Assembly (NCBI RefSeq): GCF_001292625.1
Contig: NZ_LAJH01000021.1
Location: 248,001-312,000 of the forward strand
Length of the DNA: 64,000 nucleotides
Reading direction: 5' to 3'
Source: Shimia sp. SK013
Lineage (GTDB): Bacteria; Pseudomonadota; Alphaproteobacteria; Rhodobacterales; Rhodobacteraceae
The notes beneath the pieces were generated by a model. The model saw nothing but the letters and a program-made list of their open reading frames with translations, searched no databases and had not been told where the DNA came from. The translations under genes were made by a program, and so were the position numbers. This document shows positions 17,900 to 27,402 of the stretch, one piece after another (position 1 is the first letter of the stretch; the number at the start of each line of letters is the position of its first letter).

Positions 17900-18862
17900 A
17901 TGAAAACTTTGATGAAATCCGGTCTGTCGGCGCTGGCGCTGACAGCAATGGCAAGCGGCGCATTTGCGGCGGATCTGGGCGCGACAGACGAGCCGATCAA
18001 GTTGGCGCTGAACGAATGGACTGGACAGCATGTGACCACCCGTGTCGCAGGCGAAATGCTGAAGGCTGCCGGCTATGAAGTGGAATACGTCACCGCAGGC
18101 ATGATGAACCAATTTCAGGCGATCGCGGATGGCGACATCCACGCGACGCTGGAAATCTGGTCTTCTAACGTGTCCGACCAATACGCCGTGTTGAAGGATG
18201 CAGGCCAGCTGGAAGAGCTGTCTGATCTGGGTCTGAACGCGCGTGAAGGCATTGCCTATCCTGCGCACGTCGCAGATCTGTGCCCAGGCCTGCCTGCTTG
18301 GGAAGCGCTGCAAGAGTGTGCGATGAACTTTGCGACCGCTGAAACCCTACCAATGGGTCGTCTTGTGGATTACCCTGCGGATTGGGGCACACCGGGTGCC
18401 GACCGTATGACCGGTTTGGATTTGCCATTCAAAGCCGTTCCGGCGGGTTCTGAGGGCGCTTTGATCGCCGAATTGCGCGCGTCTACCGAAAAGAAATCGC
18501 CGCTGTTGATCACGTTCTGGCAGCCGCATTGGGCAATGTCAGCCTATGACGTGAAATTTGTCGATCTGCCTGCGGGCGAAGATGCGTGTTTCACCGATCC
18601 GGCTTGGGGCCCGAACCCAAATGCGATCAACGACTGTGACTTTGCTGCGAGCCGCATTTTCAAAGCAGGTTGGCCCGGTCTGAAAGACAAATGGCCAGCC
18701 GCGCACGAAATCCTTGTGAACTACACTTTGGCGGTCGAAGACCAGCAGCCAATGATGGGTGCCGTGGATGTAAGCGGCGAAGCGGTTGAAGACGTTGTGT
18801 CCGCATGGATGGGCGCCAATGAGGCCAAGTGGAAGTCGGTTGTCGACGCCGCAACCAAGTAA
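17900..18862 (+). CDS. Glycine betaine/choline-type ABC transporter substrate-binding protein
   Basis: 320 residues. ATG 17900 is chosen over ATG 17894 because AGGGAG ends six bases before it. A signal peptide ends at A-F-A-A. The mature protein belongs to the OpuAC family: early L-A-L-N-E-W-T-G-Q-H, a D-G-D-I-H-A-T-L-E-I-W segment, and Trp residues at F-W-Q-P-H-W in the second lobe that could form the aromatic box for a quaternary ammonium group. Four Cys in pairs (C-P-G-L and E-C-A; C-F-T-D and D-C-D) may form disulfides. It acts in the periplasm and starts a three-gene operon; the exact ligand (betaine, choline, proline betaine, DMSP) is not decidable. Confidence 0.9.
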   Translation: MKTLMKSGLSALALTAMASGAFAADLGATDEPIKLALNEWTGQHVTTRVAGEMLKAAGYEVEYVTAGMMNQFQAIADGDIHATLEIWSSNVSDQYAVLKDAGQLEELSDLGLNAREGIAYPAHVADLCPGLPAWEALQECAMNFATAETLPMGRLVDYPADWGTPGADRMTGLDLPFKAVPAGSEGALIAELRASTEKKSPLLITFWQPHWAMSAYDVKFVDLPAGEDACFTDPAWGPNPNAINDCDFAASRIFKAGWPGLKDKWPAAHEILVNYTLAVEDQQPMMGAVDVSGEAVEDVVSAWMGANEAKWKSVVDAATK

Positions 18863-18868
18863 GTCTGC

Positions 18869-19939
18869 ATGACCAAGAAAAATAGCACCGCTCCGGCGAT
18901 AGCCGTCGAAGACCTCTGGCAGGTCTTCGGCGAAAACGCCGCCTCTGTCTTGCGTGACGCACGCGAGGCCGGAGACGATCACGCCGTCGCAGAGACACTC
19001 AAAGGAAAGAACCTCATTCCTGCCGTAAGGGCCGCGAATTTTGAGGTGAAATCCGGTGAGCTCTTTGTGATCATGGGTCTTTCGGGATCAGGTAAATCGA
19101 CTTTGATCCGCTGCATTTCGCGGCTGATTGAGCCGACGGCCGGGTCGGTGCATATTGATGGCGAAGATATTCTGAAGGCGAGCGAAAAGCGCCTGATTGA
19201 CCTGCGCCGCAACAAATTGGGCATGGTGTTTCAGCACTTTGGCCTGTTCCCGCATATGACTGTGGCCGACAACGTTGGCTTTCCCTTGAAAATGCAAGGC
19301 GCTGGCAAGGCGGAACGGCGCAAGCGCGCGTTTGAGGTCTTGGACCTTGTCGGACTGACAGGGCGTGAAGACGCCTATCCCCGCAACCTGTCTGGCGGTC
19401 AGCGTCAACGGGTCGGGATCGCCCGTTCGCTTGCTGTTAACCCCGATATTTGGTTTTTGGACGAGCCGTTTTCGGCGCTTGATCCGCTAATCCGTCGCCA
19501 GTTGCAGGATGAATTCCTAAACATTCAGGCAACTTTGAAAAAATCGATCGTGTTCATTACGCACGACATCCAAGAGGCGCTGAAGCTGGCGGACCGCATT
19601 GCGATTATGCGCGATGGCGAGGTTGTGCAGATCGGTACACCTGAAGATATCGTTTTGCGTCCGGTAGACGACTACGTGCGTGAATTTACCCGCGATGTGC
19701 CCAAAGGGCGCCATGCCTGTGTGGAATCCGTGATGCTGGATCAGGTGCCGGAGGCGATGCCGGATGATCCCAAGTTGCGCGTTGGTATGACGCTGAGCAC
19801 GGCGCTTGAGAAATGCATGGACCTTTATGAGCCGGTGCCGGTTTGGGACGCGGCGGGCAATATGGTGGGTGCGGTGCATCCGGCCGAGCTGGCAGCGGCG
19901 TTACACGTGGACGATGGTACCGGAACGGACGGCGAATGA
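18869..19939 (+). CDS. Glycine betaine-type ABC transporter ATP-binding protein
   Basis: 356 residues, ProV/OpuAA type. Begins six bases after the preceding stop codon. The N-terminal A-V-E-D-L-W-Q-V-F-G and the V-x-x-A-N-F-E-V-K-x-G-E-L-F segments are typical of the subgroup. Walker A is G-L-S-G-S-G-K-S-T, the signature L-S-G-G-Q-R-Q-R-V and Walker B I-W-F-L-D-E-P-F-S-A-L-D-P. After about residue 275 a shortened CBS-like region follows (L-x-x-C-M-D-L-Y-E-P-V-P-V-W-D), which in relatives senses ionic strength or nucleotides. Its stop overlaps the start of the permease gene (ATGA). Confidence 0.95.
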   Translation: MTKKNSTAPAIAVEDLWQVFGENAASVLRDAREAGDDHAVAETLKGKNLIPAVRAANFEVKSGELFVIMGLSGSGKSTLIRCISRLIEPTAGSVHIDGEDILKASEKRLIDLRRNKLGMVFQHFGLFPHMTVADNVGFPLKMQGAGKAERRKRAFEVLDLVGLTGREDAYPRNLSGGQRQRVGIARSLAVNPDIWFLDEPFSALDPLIRRQLQDEFLNIQATLKKSIVFITHDIQEALKLADRIAIMRDGEVVQIGTPEDIVLRPVDDYVREFTRDVPKGRHACVESVMLDQVPEAMPDDPKLRVGMTLSTALEKCMDLYEPVPVWDAAGNMVGAVHPAELAAALHVDDGTGTDGE

Positions 19940-22002
19940 CGGCTTTGCAGCATGAAGAGACCGGGCCGGCGCGTGCGTTTAGCCGTGGCGCCAAGGCCGC
20001 GTTACTGGTTCTGGCCGTGGGCATCACTTGTCGCCTGTTGGGCGCGCAGTTTGACTGGCTGGTGGGGTGGCCCGATGCGCTGACCGTGCCGATGACCGAC
20101 TGGGTTGGCGCTGCTGTGGGCTGGTTCTTGAGTGTTTTCAAGCCGATGGCGCGGGCGTTTTCTCAGTTGCTGAGTTACCCGATGGAATGGGTGGGCGCCG
20201 CGTTGCGGAGTGCACCCTGGCCATTGGTGGTGGGCGCCGTGACGGCGATTGGTTGGCTTATCGGCGGGTTTCGGCTTGCGGCACTGGGGTTTATTGGCCT
20301 CGGATTTGTGGTCATATCTGGCTATTGGATCGAAGGCATGAACACCTTGGCGCTGGTCACAGTGTCTGTTCCTTTGGCTGTTTTTCTGGGTATGGCCATC
20401 GGTATTCTGGCCTTTGAGGTGCCGCGCCTGAAGGGGGCGGTAAACGGCCTTTTGGACGTCATGCAAACGGTGCCGGCCTTTGCGTATTTGACGCCGTTGA
20501 TCGTGCTCTTTGGATTTGGCCCAGTGGTGGGTTTGATCGCATCCGCGATTTATGCCGCGCCACCAATGGCGCGCAACGTCCTGTTGGGGCTGGAGCGGGT
20601 GGACGAAGAAATCCGCGAGGCGGCGGTGATGTCGGGTGGCACACGCCGCCAGCAGTTGTTTTTGATAGAGATTCCTGCGGCCAGCCAACAGATCATGGTG
20701 GGTTTCAACCAATGCCTGATGGCGGCTTTGTCGATGGTGATCATTGCTGCCGTGATTGGCGGATTTGAAGACATCGGCTGGGAAGTGCTGTTGACCATGC
20801 GCAAGGCGCAGTTTGGTCCGGCATTTTTGGCAGGATCCGTAATCGTGGTCTTTGCTGTGGTGATCGACCGTCTGTCGGCAGCTTTGGCCGAACAGAGGGT
20901 GGCACAGAGCAAACGCGTGGCGCTTGCGATATTTGCCGTTGGCGCTGCTGTGGCCTTGTGGTCAGTGCTTGCGAATTGGAATCCGAGTGGCGTTGCCATG
21001 TTGGATGGTCTGGCGGAAACCGTCGACACCGGTGTCGGAACGTTTACGGCCAACAATGGTGCGGCGCTTGACGCGGTCAAAAACACCTCGATGTTTTACG
21101 GGTTACTGCCGCTGCGGATCGGGTTGGCGGACGCGGTGTTGCCGTTCACCTGGGGTTTCAAGTGGACCGCCGCACACAGCATGGGTTTCTTTGCAATCGT
21201 TGCCGTTATCAGCGGCGTTTTGGCGCTGCGCGGGCAGGTGACTGCCGGAGCAGTTGTCGCGATTGCGGCGTTGTTTTTGGAGATCGGCGTGGCCCAAGCT
21301 CCCTGGCCGCTGGTGGTGATCGGCGCGGCCGCGTTGGGTTGGGTGTCACGGGGTTGGTCTTTGGTGCGGCTGGTGGTGATCCTGTTGGGGCTGATCCTCT
21401 TGTCCGGTTTGTGGGAGCGCGCCTTGTTGTCGCTTTACCTTAGCGGTGCCTCAGTGGCAGCCTGTGCCGTAGTGGGCGGCGCCCTTGGGTTCCTCAGCGC
21501 GACGAGCACACGGGTCTGGGCGGTTGTGCGCCCGTTCTGCGACATGTTGCAGACAATTCCGATGTTCGTCTTTCTGATTCCGGTTCTGATGTTCTTTCAA
21601 ATCGGGGAATTCTCGGCCTTTCTGGCGATCTGCATGTATGCCGTGGTGCCGATGATCCGCTACACGCGACAGGGGCTGATTTCGACGCCGGAAGATATGA
21701 TCGAGGCAGCGACAGCGAGCGGCGCTGGCAAGTGGCAGACGATGATTGAAGTACGCGCGCCTTATGCGGCGCCGACAATCCTGTTGGGTCTGAACCAGAC
21801 GATTCTTTATGCGTTCGCGATGTTGGTGATCGCGGCTTTGATCGGAACAACGGGATTGGGTCAGTCGATTTATCTGGCGCTTGGCCAGGCGGATGTGGGC
21901 CTTGGGGTCACCGCTGGGGCCGCTATGGCGATACTGGCACTGGTCGCTGACCGGCTTGTGCAAGGTTTTGCTGATAAGCGGCGTAAGGCGCTTGGTTTGT
22001 AA
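19936..22002 (+). CDS. Glycine betaine-type ABC permease with two fused transmembrane modules
   Basis: 688 residues from ATG 19936, overlapping the previous stop by four bases; a longer reading from 19843 would lie inside the ATPase gene. Family members such as ProW/OpuAB have about 280-350 residues with one permease domain. Here two are present in tandem: module 1 at about 130-320 (D-V-M-Q-T-V-P-A-F-A-Y-L-T-P, coupling loop E-A-A-V-M-S-G-G-T) and module 2 at about 500-680 (D-M-L-Q-T-I-P-M-F-V-F-L-I-P, coupling loop E-A-A-T-A-S-G-A-G). One polypeptide may therefore replace the usual permease dimer. A hydrophobic linker of several helices joins them. Acts in the inner membrane. Confidence 0.93.
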   Translation: MTALQHEETGPARAFSRGAKAALLVLAVGITCRLLGAQFDWLVGWPDALTVPMTDWVGAAVGWFLSVFKPMARAFSQLLSYPMEWVGAALRSAPWPLVVGAVTAIGWLIGGFRLAALGFIGLGFVVISGYWIEGMNTLALVTVSVPLAVFLGMAIGILAFEVPRLKGAVNGLLDVMQTVPAFAYLTPLIVLFGFGPVVGLIASAIYAAPPMARNVLLGLERVDEEIREAAVMSGGTRRQQLFLIEIPAASQQIMVGFNQCLMAALSMVIIAAVIGGFEDIGWEVLLTMRKAQFGPAFLAGSVIVVFAVVIDRLSAALAEQRVAQSKRVALAIFAVGAAVALWSVLANWNPSGVAMLDGLAETVDTGVGTFTANNGAALDAVKNTSMFYGLLPLRIGLADAVLPFTWGFKWTAAHSMGFFAIVAVISGVLALRGQVTAGAVVAIAALFLEIGVAQAPWPLVVIGAAALGWVSRGWSLVRLVVILLGLILLSGLWERALLSLYLSGASVAACAVVGGALGFLSATSTRVWAVVRPFCDMLQTIPMFVFLIPVLMFFQIGEFSAFLAICMYAVVPMIRYTRQGLISTPEDMIEAATASGAGKWQTMIEVRAPYAAPTILLGLNQTILYAFAMLVIAALIGTTGLGQSIYLALGQADVGLGVTAGAAMAILALVADRLVQGFADKRRKALGL

Positions 22003-22126
22003 AAGACAGGCGTTGGGGCTCCCGCCATCTTCGAACTTCTTGCAGAAGACCTGCAGATTTTGGGCGTGGCCCAACGCTTTGTGGCCCGCGTTAGCGGGCC
22101 TCAAAGGGACGGGAGACCATCTTTTG

Positions 22127-22306
22127 TCAAAAATCGATCGCAATGCCTTTTTTCTCCCAATCGCCGTAGCGCACCGGTTCGGGGCCATCCCGGCCGCCAA
22201 GTTCCGTGGGGAGGTCTGCTGCCTTTGCTTTGGCGCGGCGTTCTTCGGCCTCGGCCAACGCGCGTTTCGCGGCCTCGGGAATTTCTTTGATCTCTTCGCT
22301 GCTCAT
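22127..22306 (-). CDS. DUF1674 protein (SDHAF4-like succinate dehydrogenase assembly factor)
   Basis: 59 residues from ATG 22306, with AGGAG about six bases upstream; a longer in-frame reading to 22408 lacks a ribosome binding site. The C-terminal G-R-D-G-P-E-P-V-R-Y-G-D-W-E-K-K-G-I-A-I-D-F is the DUF1674 signature shared with mitochondrial SDHAF4, which binds flavinylated SdhA during complex II assembly. The N-terminal half is a charged Ala/Glu/Arg helix. Convergent with the permease gene and divergent from rsmB. Confidence 0.9.
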   Translation of the reverse strand: MSSEEIKEIPEAAKRALAEAEERRAKAKAADLPTELGGRDGPEPVRYGDWEKKGIAIDF

Positions 22307-22422
22307 GGCGGCTCCTGCTGCGTGGGCTTTCATTTGCGATATGGCCTTGTTATACGCCCGGCTTCGGGAACGACAAGGTGTCGCGCTCTCGCATAGCCTG
22401 AACTCCACAGGAAAGGTGCTTT

Positions 22423-23691
22423 ATGTCCAAGTCCGGAATGCAGACTCGCCGCAGCGCCGTTTACCTGCTTGACCAAGTGTTGGGCGAGGGGCGGCTGTTG
22501 TCCGAAGTGATCGGGTCCGGAGCGCTGGAGCGGCTGGAGCCGGCAGATCGCGCGCGGGCGCAGCGGCTGGCGGTGGACACATTGCGCGGGCTGGAGCGGG
22601 CCGACCGGGTCTTGCAAAAGCACCTGAAGAAAACACCCGCCCTTACGGTGCACAACGTGCTGCGCGTGGGAACGATTGAGTTGTGTCAGGGCGGCGCGGC
22701 GCATGGTGTTGTGAACGACGCGGTTGAGATCGTTGCGAAAAACAAACACACGGCGGGCATGAAGGGGCTTGTGAACGCGGTGTTGCGCAAGGTGGATGCC
22801 AGCGGGCAAGCCGAGTGGGACAAGTTGCGCATTCCGCGTTTGCCAAAGTGGCTGCGCAAGCCTTTGACGCAAGCCTATGACAGCGAGGTTATGCTGGGAA
22901 TCGAGGCTGCACATTATGCCGGAGCACCGTTGGATTTGACCCCAAAGGCGGATGCTGCGGCTTTGGCGACGGCGGTCGATGGCGCGCTTTTGCCAACCGG
23001 GTCGGTACGTGTGCCATCCGGTCAGCAAGTGTCAGCGTTGCCGGGGTATGCGGCGGGCGATTGGTGGGTGCAGGATGCGGCGGCGGCCTTACCTGCGAAA
23101 ATCCTCGACGTGCAGCCAGGAGAAAAAGTGCTGGATCTGTGCGCGGCACCCGGCGGCAAGACCATGCAGATGGCGGCGGCTGGCGCGAACGTGACGGCAG
23201 TGGATGACAACCCGTCGCGGATGGCGCGGGTTGAAGAGAATCTCAAGAGGACCGGCCTTAGCGCGACGTTGGTGGTCGGCGATGCAATGGCGCAGGAAGG
23301 CGAATATGACGCCATTTTGCTGGATGCACCGTGTTCTGCGACTGGTACGATGCGGCGTCATCCCGATTTGCCGTTTGCCAAAGACGGCAGCGAGTTTGGC
23401 GATTTGATCGGGTTGCAGGAGGTGTTTCTGGATCACGCCTTGGGGCTTTTGAAACCCGGCGGGCGGTTGGTTTTTTGCACCTGCTCGTTGTTGCCTGATG
23501 AGGGCGAAGTGCAAGTGGAAGAGGCTGTGACGCGCTGGGCTGGTGTACACGTGGATCGGGAGGCCGTCTTGGTTGACGGCGTTGATCCGGCTTGGGTGAC
23601 TGAAGAAGGCGGCTTGCGGCTGCGGCCAGATTTTTGGGCAGATCGCGGCGGTATGGACGGGTTTTATATGGCGCTGTTGCGCAAGGCATAA
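22423..23691 (+). CDS. rsmB: 16S rRNA (cytosine-C5) methyltransferase, RsmB family
   Basis: 422 residues. An N-terminal NusB-like RNA-binding domain (about 8-135, with N-A-V-L-R-K-V) precedes the SAM-dependent methyltransferase domain (about 215-420): V-L-D-L-C-A-A-P-G-G-K-T-x-Q-M for SAM, D-A-P-C-S-A-T-G-T with Cys304, and F-C-T-C-S-L-L-P-D-E with Cys352 and Cys354. Cys304 and Cys354 correspond to the release and nucleophilic cysteines of the family. It modifies C967-type positions in 16S rRNA in E. coli; the same target is assumed. Conserved neighbour of the heparinase-like gene and purH. Confidence 0.92.
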   Translation: MSKSGMQTRRSAVYLLDQVLGEGRLLSEVIGSGALERLEPADRARAQRLAVDTLRGLERADRVLQKHLKKTPALTVHNVLRVGTIELCQGGAAHGVVNDAVEIVAKNKHTAGMKGLVNAVLRKVDASGQAEWDKLRIPRLPKWLRKPLTQAYDSEVMLGIEAAHYAGAPLDLTPKADAAALATAVDGALLPTGSVRVPSGQQVSALPGYAAGDWWVQDAAAALPAKILDVQPGEKVLDLCAAPGGKTMQMAAAGANVTAVDDNPSRMARVEENLKRTGLSATLVVGDAMAQEGEYDAILLDAPCSATGTMRRHPDLPFAKDGSEFGDLIGLQEVFLDHALGLLKPGGRLVFCTCSLLPDEGEVQVEEAVTRWAGVHVDREAVLVDGVDPAWVTEEGGLRLRPDFWADRGGMDGFYMALLRKA

Positions 23692-23711
23692 AGCCGCGCA
23701 ATGTGCGGCTT
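23691..23711 (+). terminator. Weak terminator-like hairpin after rsmB
   Basis: AAGCCGC-gcaatgt-GCGGCTT, immediately at the rsmB stop; no clear U-tract follows (GCATGTTT). Confidence 0.35.
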
Positions 23712-23846
23712 GCATGTTTCCGGATCAGACCGTTCCATTAACCCAAACTAGGGTACACTCGGGTCACCCTATTTGAATCGGTGACTCGCGCGGATAACCC
23801 CGTTACACTCTGCGCAAACGCCAAAGAGCGTAGAGGCAGAGAGTGG

Positions 23847-25583
23847 ATGTCCAACCCTAATGGAATACCGGCGCGTTATACGCGGCTGATGCACCGCGTT
23901 CATGCGCGGATCAGTACGATGGCCAGTCCGGCCACCGGTTTCACATCTATGCCGGAACCCCGCACCATTGGGCAATATGCCCGTGGCAAACAGCTTGTGG
24001 CTGGCAATTTTTTGTTTGCTGGGCATTTGTTAACGGCGCCCAATACATCGATGTGGGATCTGCGTCCCCCTGACGACGTGTTTGCGCAAGAGTTGCACGG
24101 CTTTGCCTGGTTGGATGATCTGGCTGCTGTTGGTGACGGGGTGGCACGGGACGAGGCACAGGATTGGGTTTGGGGGTGGATCGAACAGTCCGGCCGCGGA
24201 CGAGGTCCTGGTTGGACGCCGGACCTGACCGGGCGCAGGTTGATCAGGTGGATCAGTCACGCGTTGTTTCTTTTGCGCGCGCGGGACGCTGCGCAGTCCG
24301 AAGCGTTCTTTCAGTCGTTGGCACAACAGACCATTTTCCTCAGTCGCCGTTGGCGCAAAAGCCTGCCGGGGTTGGAGCGGTTTGAGGCCCTGACCGGTCT
24401 GATCTATGCGGGGCTGGCTCTGGAAGGGATGTCACAGCACGTGGCGCCAGCAGTCAAAGCATTGGACAAGGAATGCCGCAACCAAGTGGACACGCAGGGC
24501 GGCATTTCCACGCGCAACCCTGAAGAATTGTTGGAAGTTTTTACCCTGCTCACATGGGCGGCAACTGCGTTGACCGAGGCCGGCCACGCGCCTTCGGATG
24601 CGCATGTCGGGGCGATTGAACGCGTTGCACCCACTTTGCGCACATTGCGTCATGCTGACGGCGGATTGGCACGGTTTCACGGCGGGGGTCGCGGTATCGA
24701 CGGGCGATTGGATCACGCGTTGGCCGAAAGTCGGGTAAAGACACGTCAGGCGGACGGATTGGCCATGGGATATGCACGGCTGAGCGCCGGGCGTACCAGC
24801 GTTGTGGTGGATGCCAGTTTGCCACCCGCTGGAGAAAGTTCAATCAATGCCCACGCGTCCACATTGGCGTTTGAGTTAACCAGCGGGCGGCGGCCGGTCG
24901 TTGTGAATTGCGGATCGGGGTCCAGCCTTGGCGAAGATTGGCGACGGTTTGGCCGCGCGACACCGTCTCATTCGGCCCTGACGTTGGACGAATTGTCGAG
25001 TTCGCGTTTGGGCAAGCTGGGCAAAGGCTGGCGAGAAGAGCAATTGGTCGAAGGCCCCAAAGATGTTCCCATCGAGGTGACGCAAGTGCCTGACGGGATC
25101 AAGTTTCAGGGCGGCCACGACGGGTATCGTGAGACACATGGATTGACGCATGCGCGCACTCTTGAGTTGACGTTTGACGGGCGCGGCATGGCAGGTGAGG
25201 ACCTGGTGGTCGCGCTGGAGGACAGCGACAAGCGCAAGTTTGACAAGATGATGGATCAGAAGGCGCTGCAGGGAATACCCTATGACATCGCCTTTCATCT
25301 GCATCCGGAGGCGGATGCGTCGCTTGATATGGGCGGCGCGGCTGTGTCGATCGCGCTCAAAAGTGGTGAAGTCTGGGTGTTCCGGCACGATGGCGCCGCT
25401 AAAATGGAGCTTGTAGCCAGTGTTTTTCTGGAAAAAGGTCGCATAAAGCCGCGCGCGACAAAACAGATCGTTCTATCTGGCGTCGCAATGCAGTATGGGA
25501 CGCGCATCCGGTGGTCTTTGAGCAAAGCGCATGAGACTGGTGTGGCGATCAGGGACCTGAACCGGGATGAGATGGATTTGTAA
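23847..25583 (+). CDS. Heparinase II/III family protein
   Basis: 578 residues from ATG 23847 (GAGAGTGG just upstream); an in-frame start at 23781 is less likely. The first 320 residues form an alpha/alpha barrel with many W and R residues (W-I-S-H-A-L-F-L-L-R). The C-terminal half is the beta-sandwich typical of heparinase II/III-like polysaccharide lyases, including V-V-N-C-G-S-G and H-S-A-L-T-L-D-E, where the His is normally part of the active site. No signal peptide is obvious, which is odd for a lyase of extracellular glycans. It lies between rsmB and purH. Substrate unknown; an uronate-containing or envelope glycan is the usual guess. Confidence 0.85.
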   Translation: MSNPNGIPARYTRLMHRVHARISTMASPATGFTSMPEPRTIGQYARGKQLVAGNFLFAGHLLTAPNTSMWDLRPPDDVFAQELHGFAWLDDLAAVGDGVARDEAQDWVWGWIEQSGRGRGPGWTPDLTGRRLIRWISHALFLLRARDAAQSEAFFQSLAQQTIFLSRRWRKSLPGLERFEALTGLIYAGLALEGMSQHVAPAVKALDKECRNQVDTQGGISTRNPEELLEVFTLLTWAATALTEAGHAPSDAHVGAIERVAPTLRTLRHADGGLARFHGGGRGIDGRLDHALAESRVKTRQADGLAMGYARLSAGRTSVVVDASLPPAGESSINAHASTLAFELTSGRRPVVVNCGSGSSLGEDWRRFGRATPSHSALTLDELSSSRLGKLGKGWREEQLVEGPKDVPIEVTQVPDGIKFQGGHDGYRETHGLTHARTLELTFDGRGMAGEDLVVALEDSDKRKFDKMMDQKALQGIPYDIAFHLHPEADASLDMGGAAVSIALKSGEVWVFRHDGAAKMELVASVFLEKGRIKPRATKQIVLSGVAMQYGTRIRWSLSKAHETGVAIRDLNRDEMDL

Positions 25584-25609
25584 CCTAAGCCCGAGGACTC
25601 CTGCGCCCC

Positions 25610-27199
25610 ATGACCGATCTGCACCCCATTCGCCGCGCCCTGATTTCTGTATCTGACAAGACTGGATTGATCGACCTTGCCAAAGCGTTGAGCGCGCGTG
25701 GCGTCGAACTTCTGTCGACCGGGGGGAGTGCAAAAGCGATGCGCGACGCGGGTCTTGAGGTCAAAGACGTCTCTGAAGTCACCGGCTTTCCGGAAATGAT
25801 GGACGGCCGCGTCAAGACGCTTCACCCCAAGGTGCACGGTGGTTTGCTGGCGCTGCGCGACAATGCGGACCACGTGGCGGCGATGAATGAACATGACATT
25901 GCTGGCATCGATTTGCTGGTGGTGAACCTGTATCCGTTTGAGGCGACAGTGGCGGCGGGCGCCGATTATGACACTTGCATCGAGAACATCGACATTGGCG
26001 GTCCTGCGATGATCCGAGCGGCGTCCAAGAACGCGGCGTTCGTGAATGTAGTCGTCGACGTGGAAGATTACGACACACTGTTGGCCGACATGGAGCAGCA
26101 CGACGGCGCGACTTGTCCGAAATTTCGCCGCAAGCTGAGCCAAAAGGCCTATGCCCGTACAGCGGCTTATGACGCGGCTGTATCCACATGGATGGCTGAG
26201 CAGCTTGAACTGGAGGCGCCCAAGCGTCGTGCCTTTGCCGGCGGGTTGAAGCAGACATTGCGGTACGGCGAAAACAGCCACCAGAAAGCGGCGTTCTACA
26301 CCGATGGTTCCGGCCGCGCGGGTGTGGCCACGGCGACGCAACTTCAAGGCAAAGAGCTGTCTTACAACAACATCAACGACACAGATGCGGCGTTTGAACT
26401 GGTCAGCGAATTTGATCCTGCCAACGGCCCTGCCGTGGCGATCATCAAACACGCCAACCCTTGCGGTGTGGCTGTGGGCGCGACGTTGGTGGAGGCGTAT
26501 CAGAAAGCATTTGATTGCGACCGCACCTCTGCCTTTGGCGGTATTGTGGCGCTGAACCAACCACTGGACGCGGAAACCGCCAGCAAGATCGTCGAGATCT
26601 TCACCGAGGTTGTCATTGCGCCGGGTGCGTCTGAGGACGCCAAGGAAATCTTTTCTGGCAAGAAAAACCTACGCCTTCTGTTGACCGATGGTTTGCCAGA
26701 TCCCCGCGCGCCGATCACGGCCTATAAGCAGGTGGCCGGTGGTTTGCTGGTGCAGGACAAAGACGTTGGCTCCGTGGCGATGGATGAGCTTAAGGTTGTG
26801 ACCAAAGTTGCGCCGACAGACGCGCAGATGGCCGATCTGTTGTTTGCCTGGAAGGTTGCGAAGCACGTGAAGTCCAACGCGATTGTTTATGTAAAAGGCG
26901 GCGCGACTGTGGGCGTCGGAGCGGGCCAGATGAGCCGTTTGGACAGTGCCAATGTGGCCGCGTCCAAGTCGCAACGCATGGCGGATGCACTGGAACTGGA
27001 CGAAAGCCCAGCAAAAGGGTCGGCTGTGGCGTCTGACGCGTTCTTCCCCTTCGCGGACGGCCTTTTGGAAGCAGCGGCGGCGGGTGGCACATGTGTGATC
27101 CAGCCTGGTGGTTCGATGCGCGACGAAGAGGTCATCAAGGCAGCGGATGACGCTGGTTTGGCTATGGTCTTTACAGGCATGCGCCACTTCCGCCACTGA
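25610..27199 (+). CDS. purH: Bifunctional AICAR transformylase/IMP cyclohydrolase
   Basis: Catalyses the last two steps of de novo purine synthesis, AICAR to FAICAR (10-formyl-THF) and FAICAR to IMP. 529 residues, normal length. The N-terminal MGS-like cyclohydrolase domain has S-V-S-D-K-T-G, S-T-G-G-S and [10 protein letters not shown]. The transformylase domain carries [25 protein letters not shown] and the C-terminal S-D-A-F-F-P-F-x-D-G and Q-P-G-G-S-x-R-D. Begins 26 bases after the heparinase-like gene, likely in the same transcript. Confidence 0.98.
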   Translation: MTDLHPIRRALISVSDKTGLIDLAKALSARGVELLSTGGSAKAMRDAGLEVKDVSEVTGFPEMMDGRVKTLHPKVHGGLLALRDNADHVAAMNEHDIAGIDLLVVNLYPFEATVAAGADYDTCIENIDIGGPAMIRAASKNAAFVNVVVDVEDYDTLLADMEQHDGATCPKFRRKLSQKAYARTAAYDAAVSTWMAEQLELEAPKRRAFAGGLKQTLRYGENSHQKAAFYTDGSGRAGVATATQLQGKELSYNNINDTDAAFELVSEFDPANGPAVAIIKHANPCGVAVGATLVEAYQKAFDCDRTSAFGGIVALNQPLDAETASKIVEIFTEVVIAPGASEDAKEIFSGKKNLRLLLTDGLPDPRAPITAYKQVAGGLLVQDKDVGSVAMDELKVVTKVAPTDAQMADLLFAWKVAKHVKSNAIVYVKGGATVGVGAGQMSRLDSANVAASKSQRMADALELDESPAKGSAVASDAFFPFADGLLEAAAAGGTCVIQPGGSMRDEEVIKAADDAGLAMVFTGMRHFRH

Positions 27200-27402
27200 C
27201 GCCAAAAGAAATATGGTTCCGTCCGCGCACCGCGAGTGGCCGGGATCGAAATCTGCCGCAGATAGGGAGAGCCGGCCGGAATGGCCAATTTCCTTGTTGT
27301 AAAGCGCAGATAGGCGTACGATGGCGCCAACAATGACCGCGATAAACACGAACACGAAGAAGCGCGGCACTGAGGCAGACAGGCAGACGAAGGAGACGCG
27401 GC

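Noticed and set aside
26669..27370. Minus-strand frame starting with a hydrophobic stretch ([11 protein letters not shown])
   Set aside because: The hydrophobic start lies in the purH-lspA gap, but most of the frame is antisense to purH and shows no ribosome binding site or family motif.
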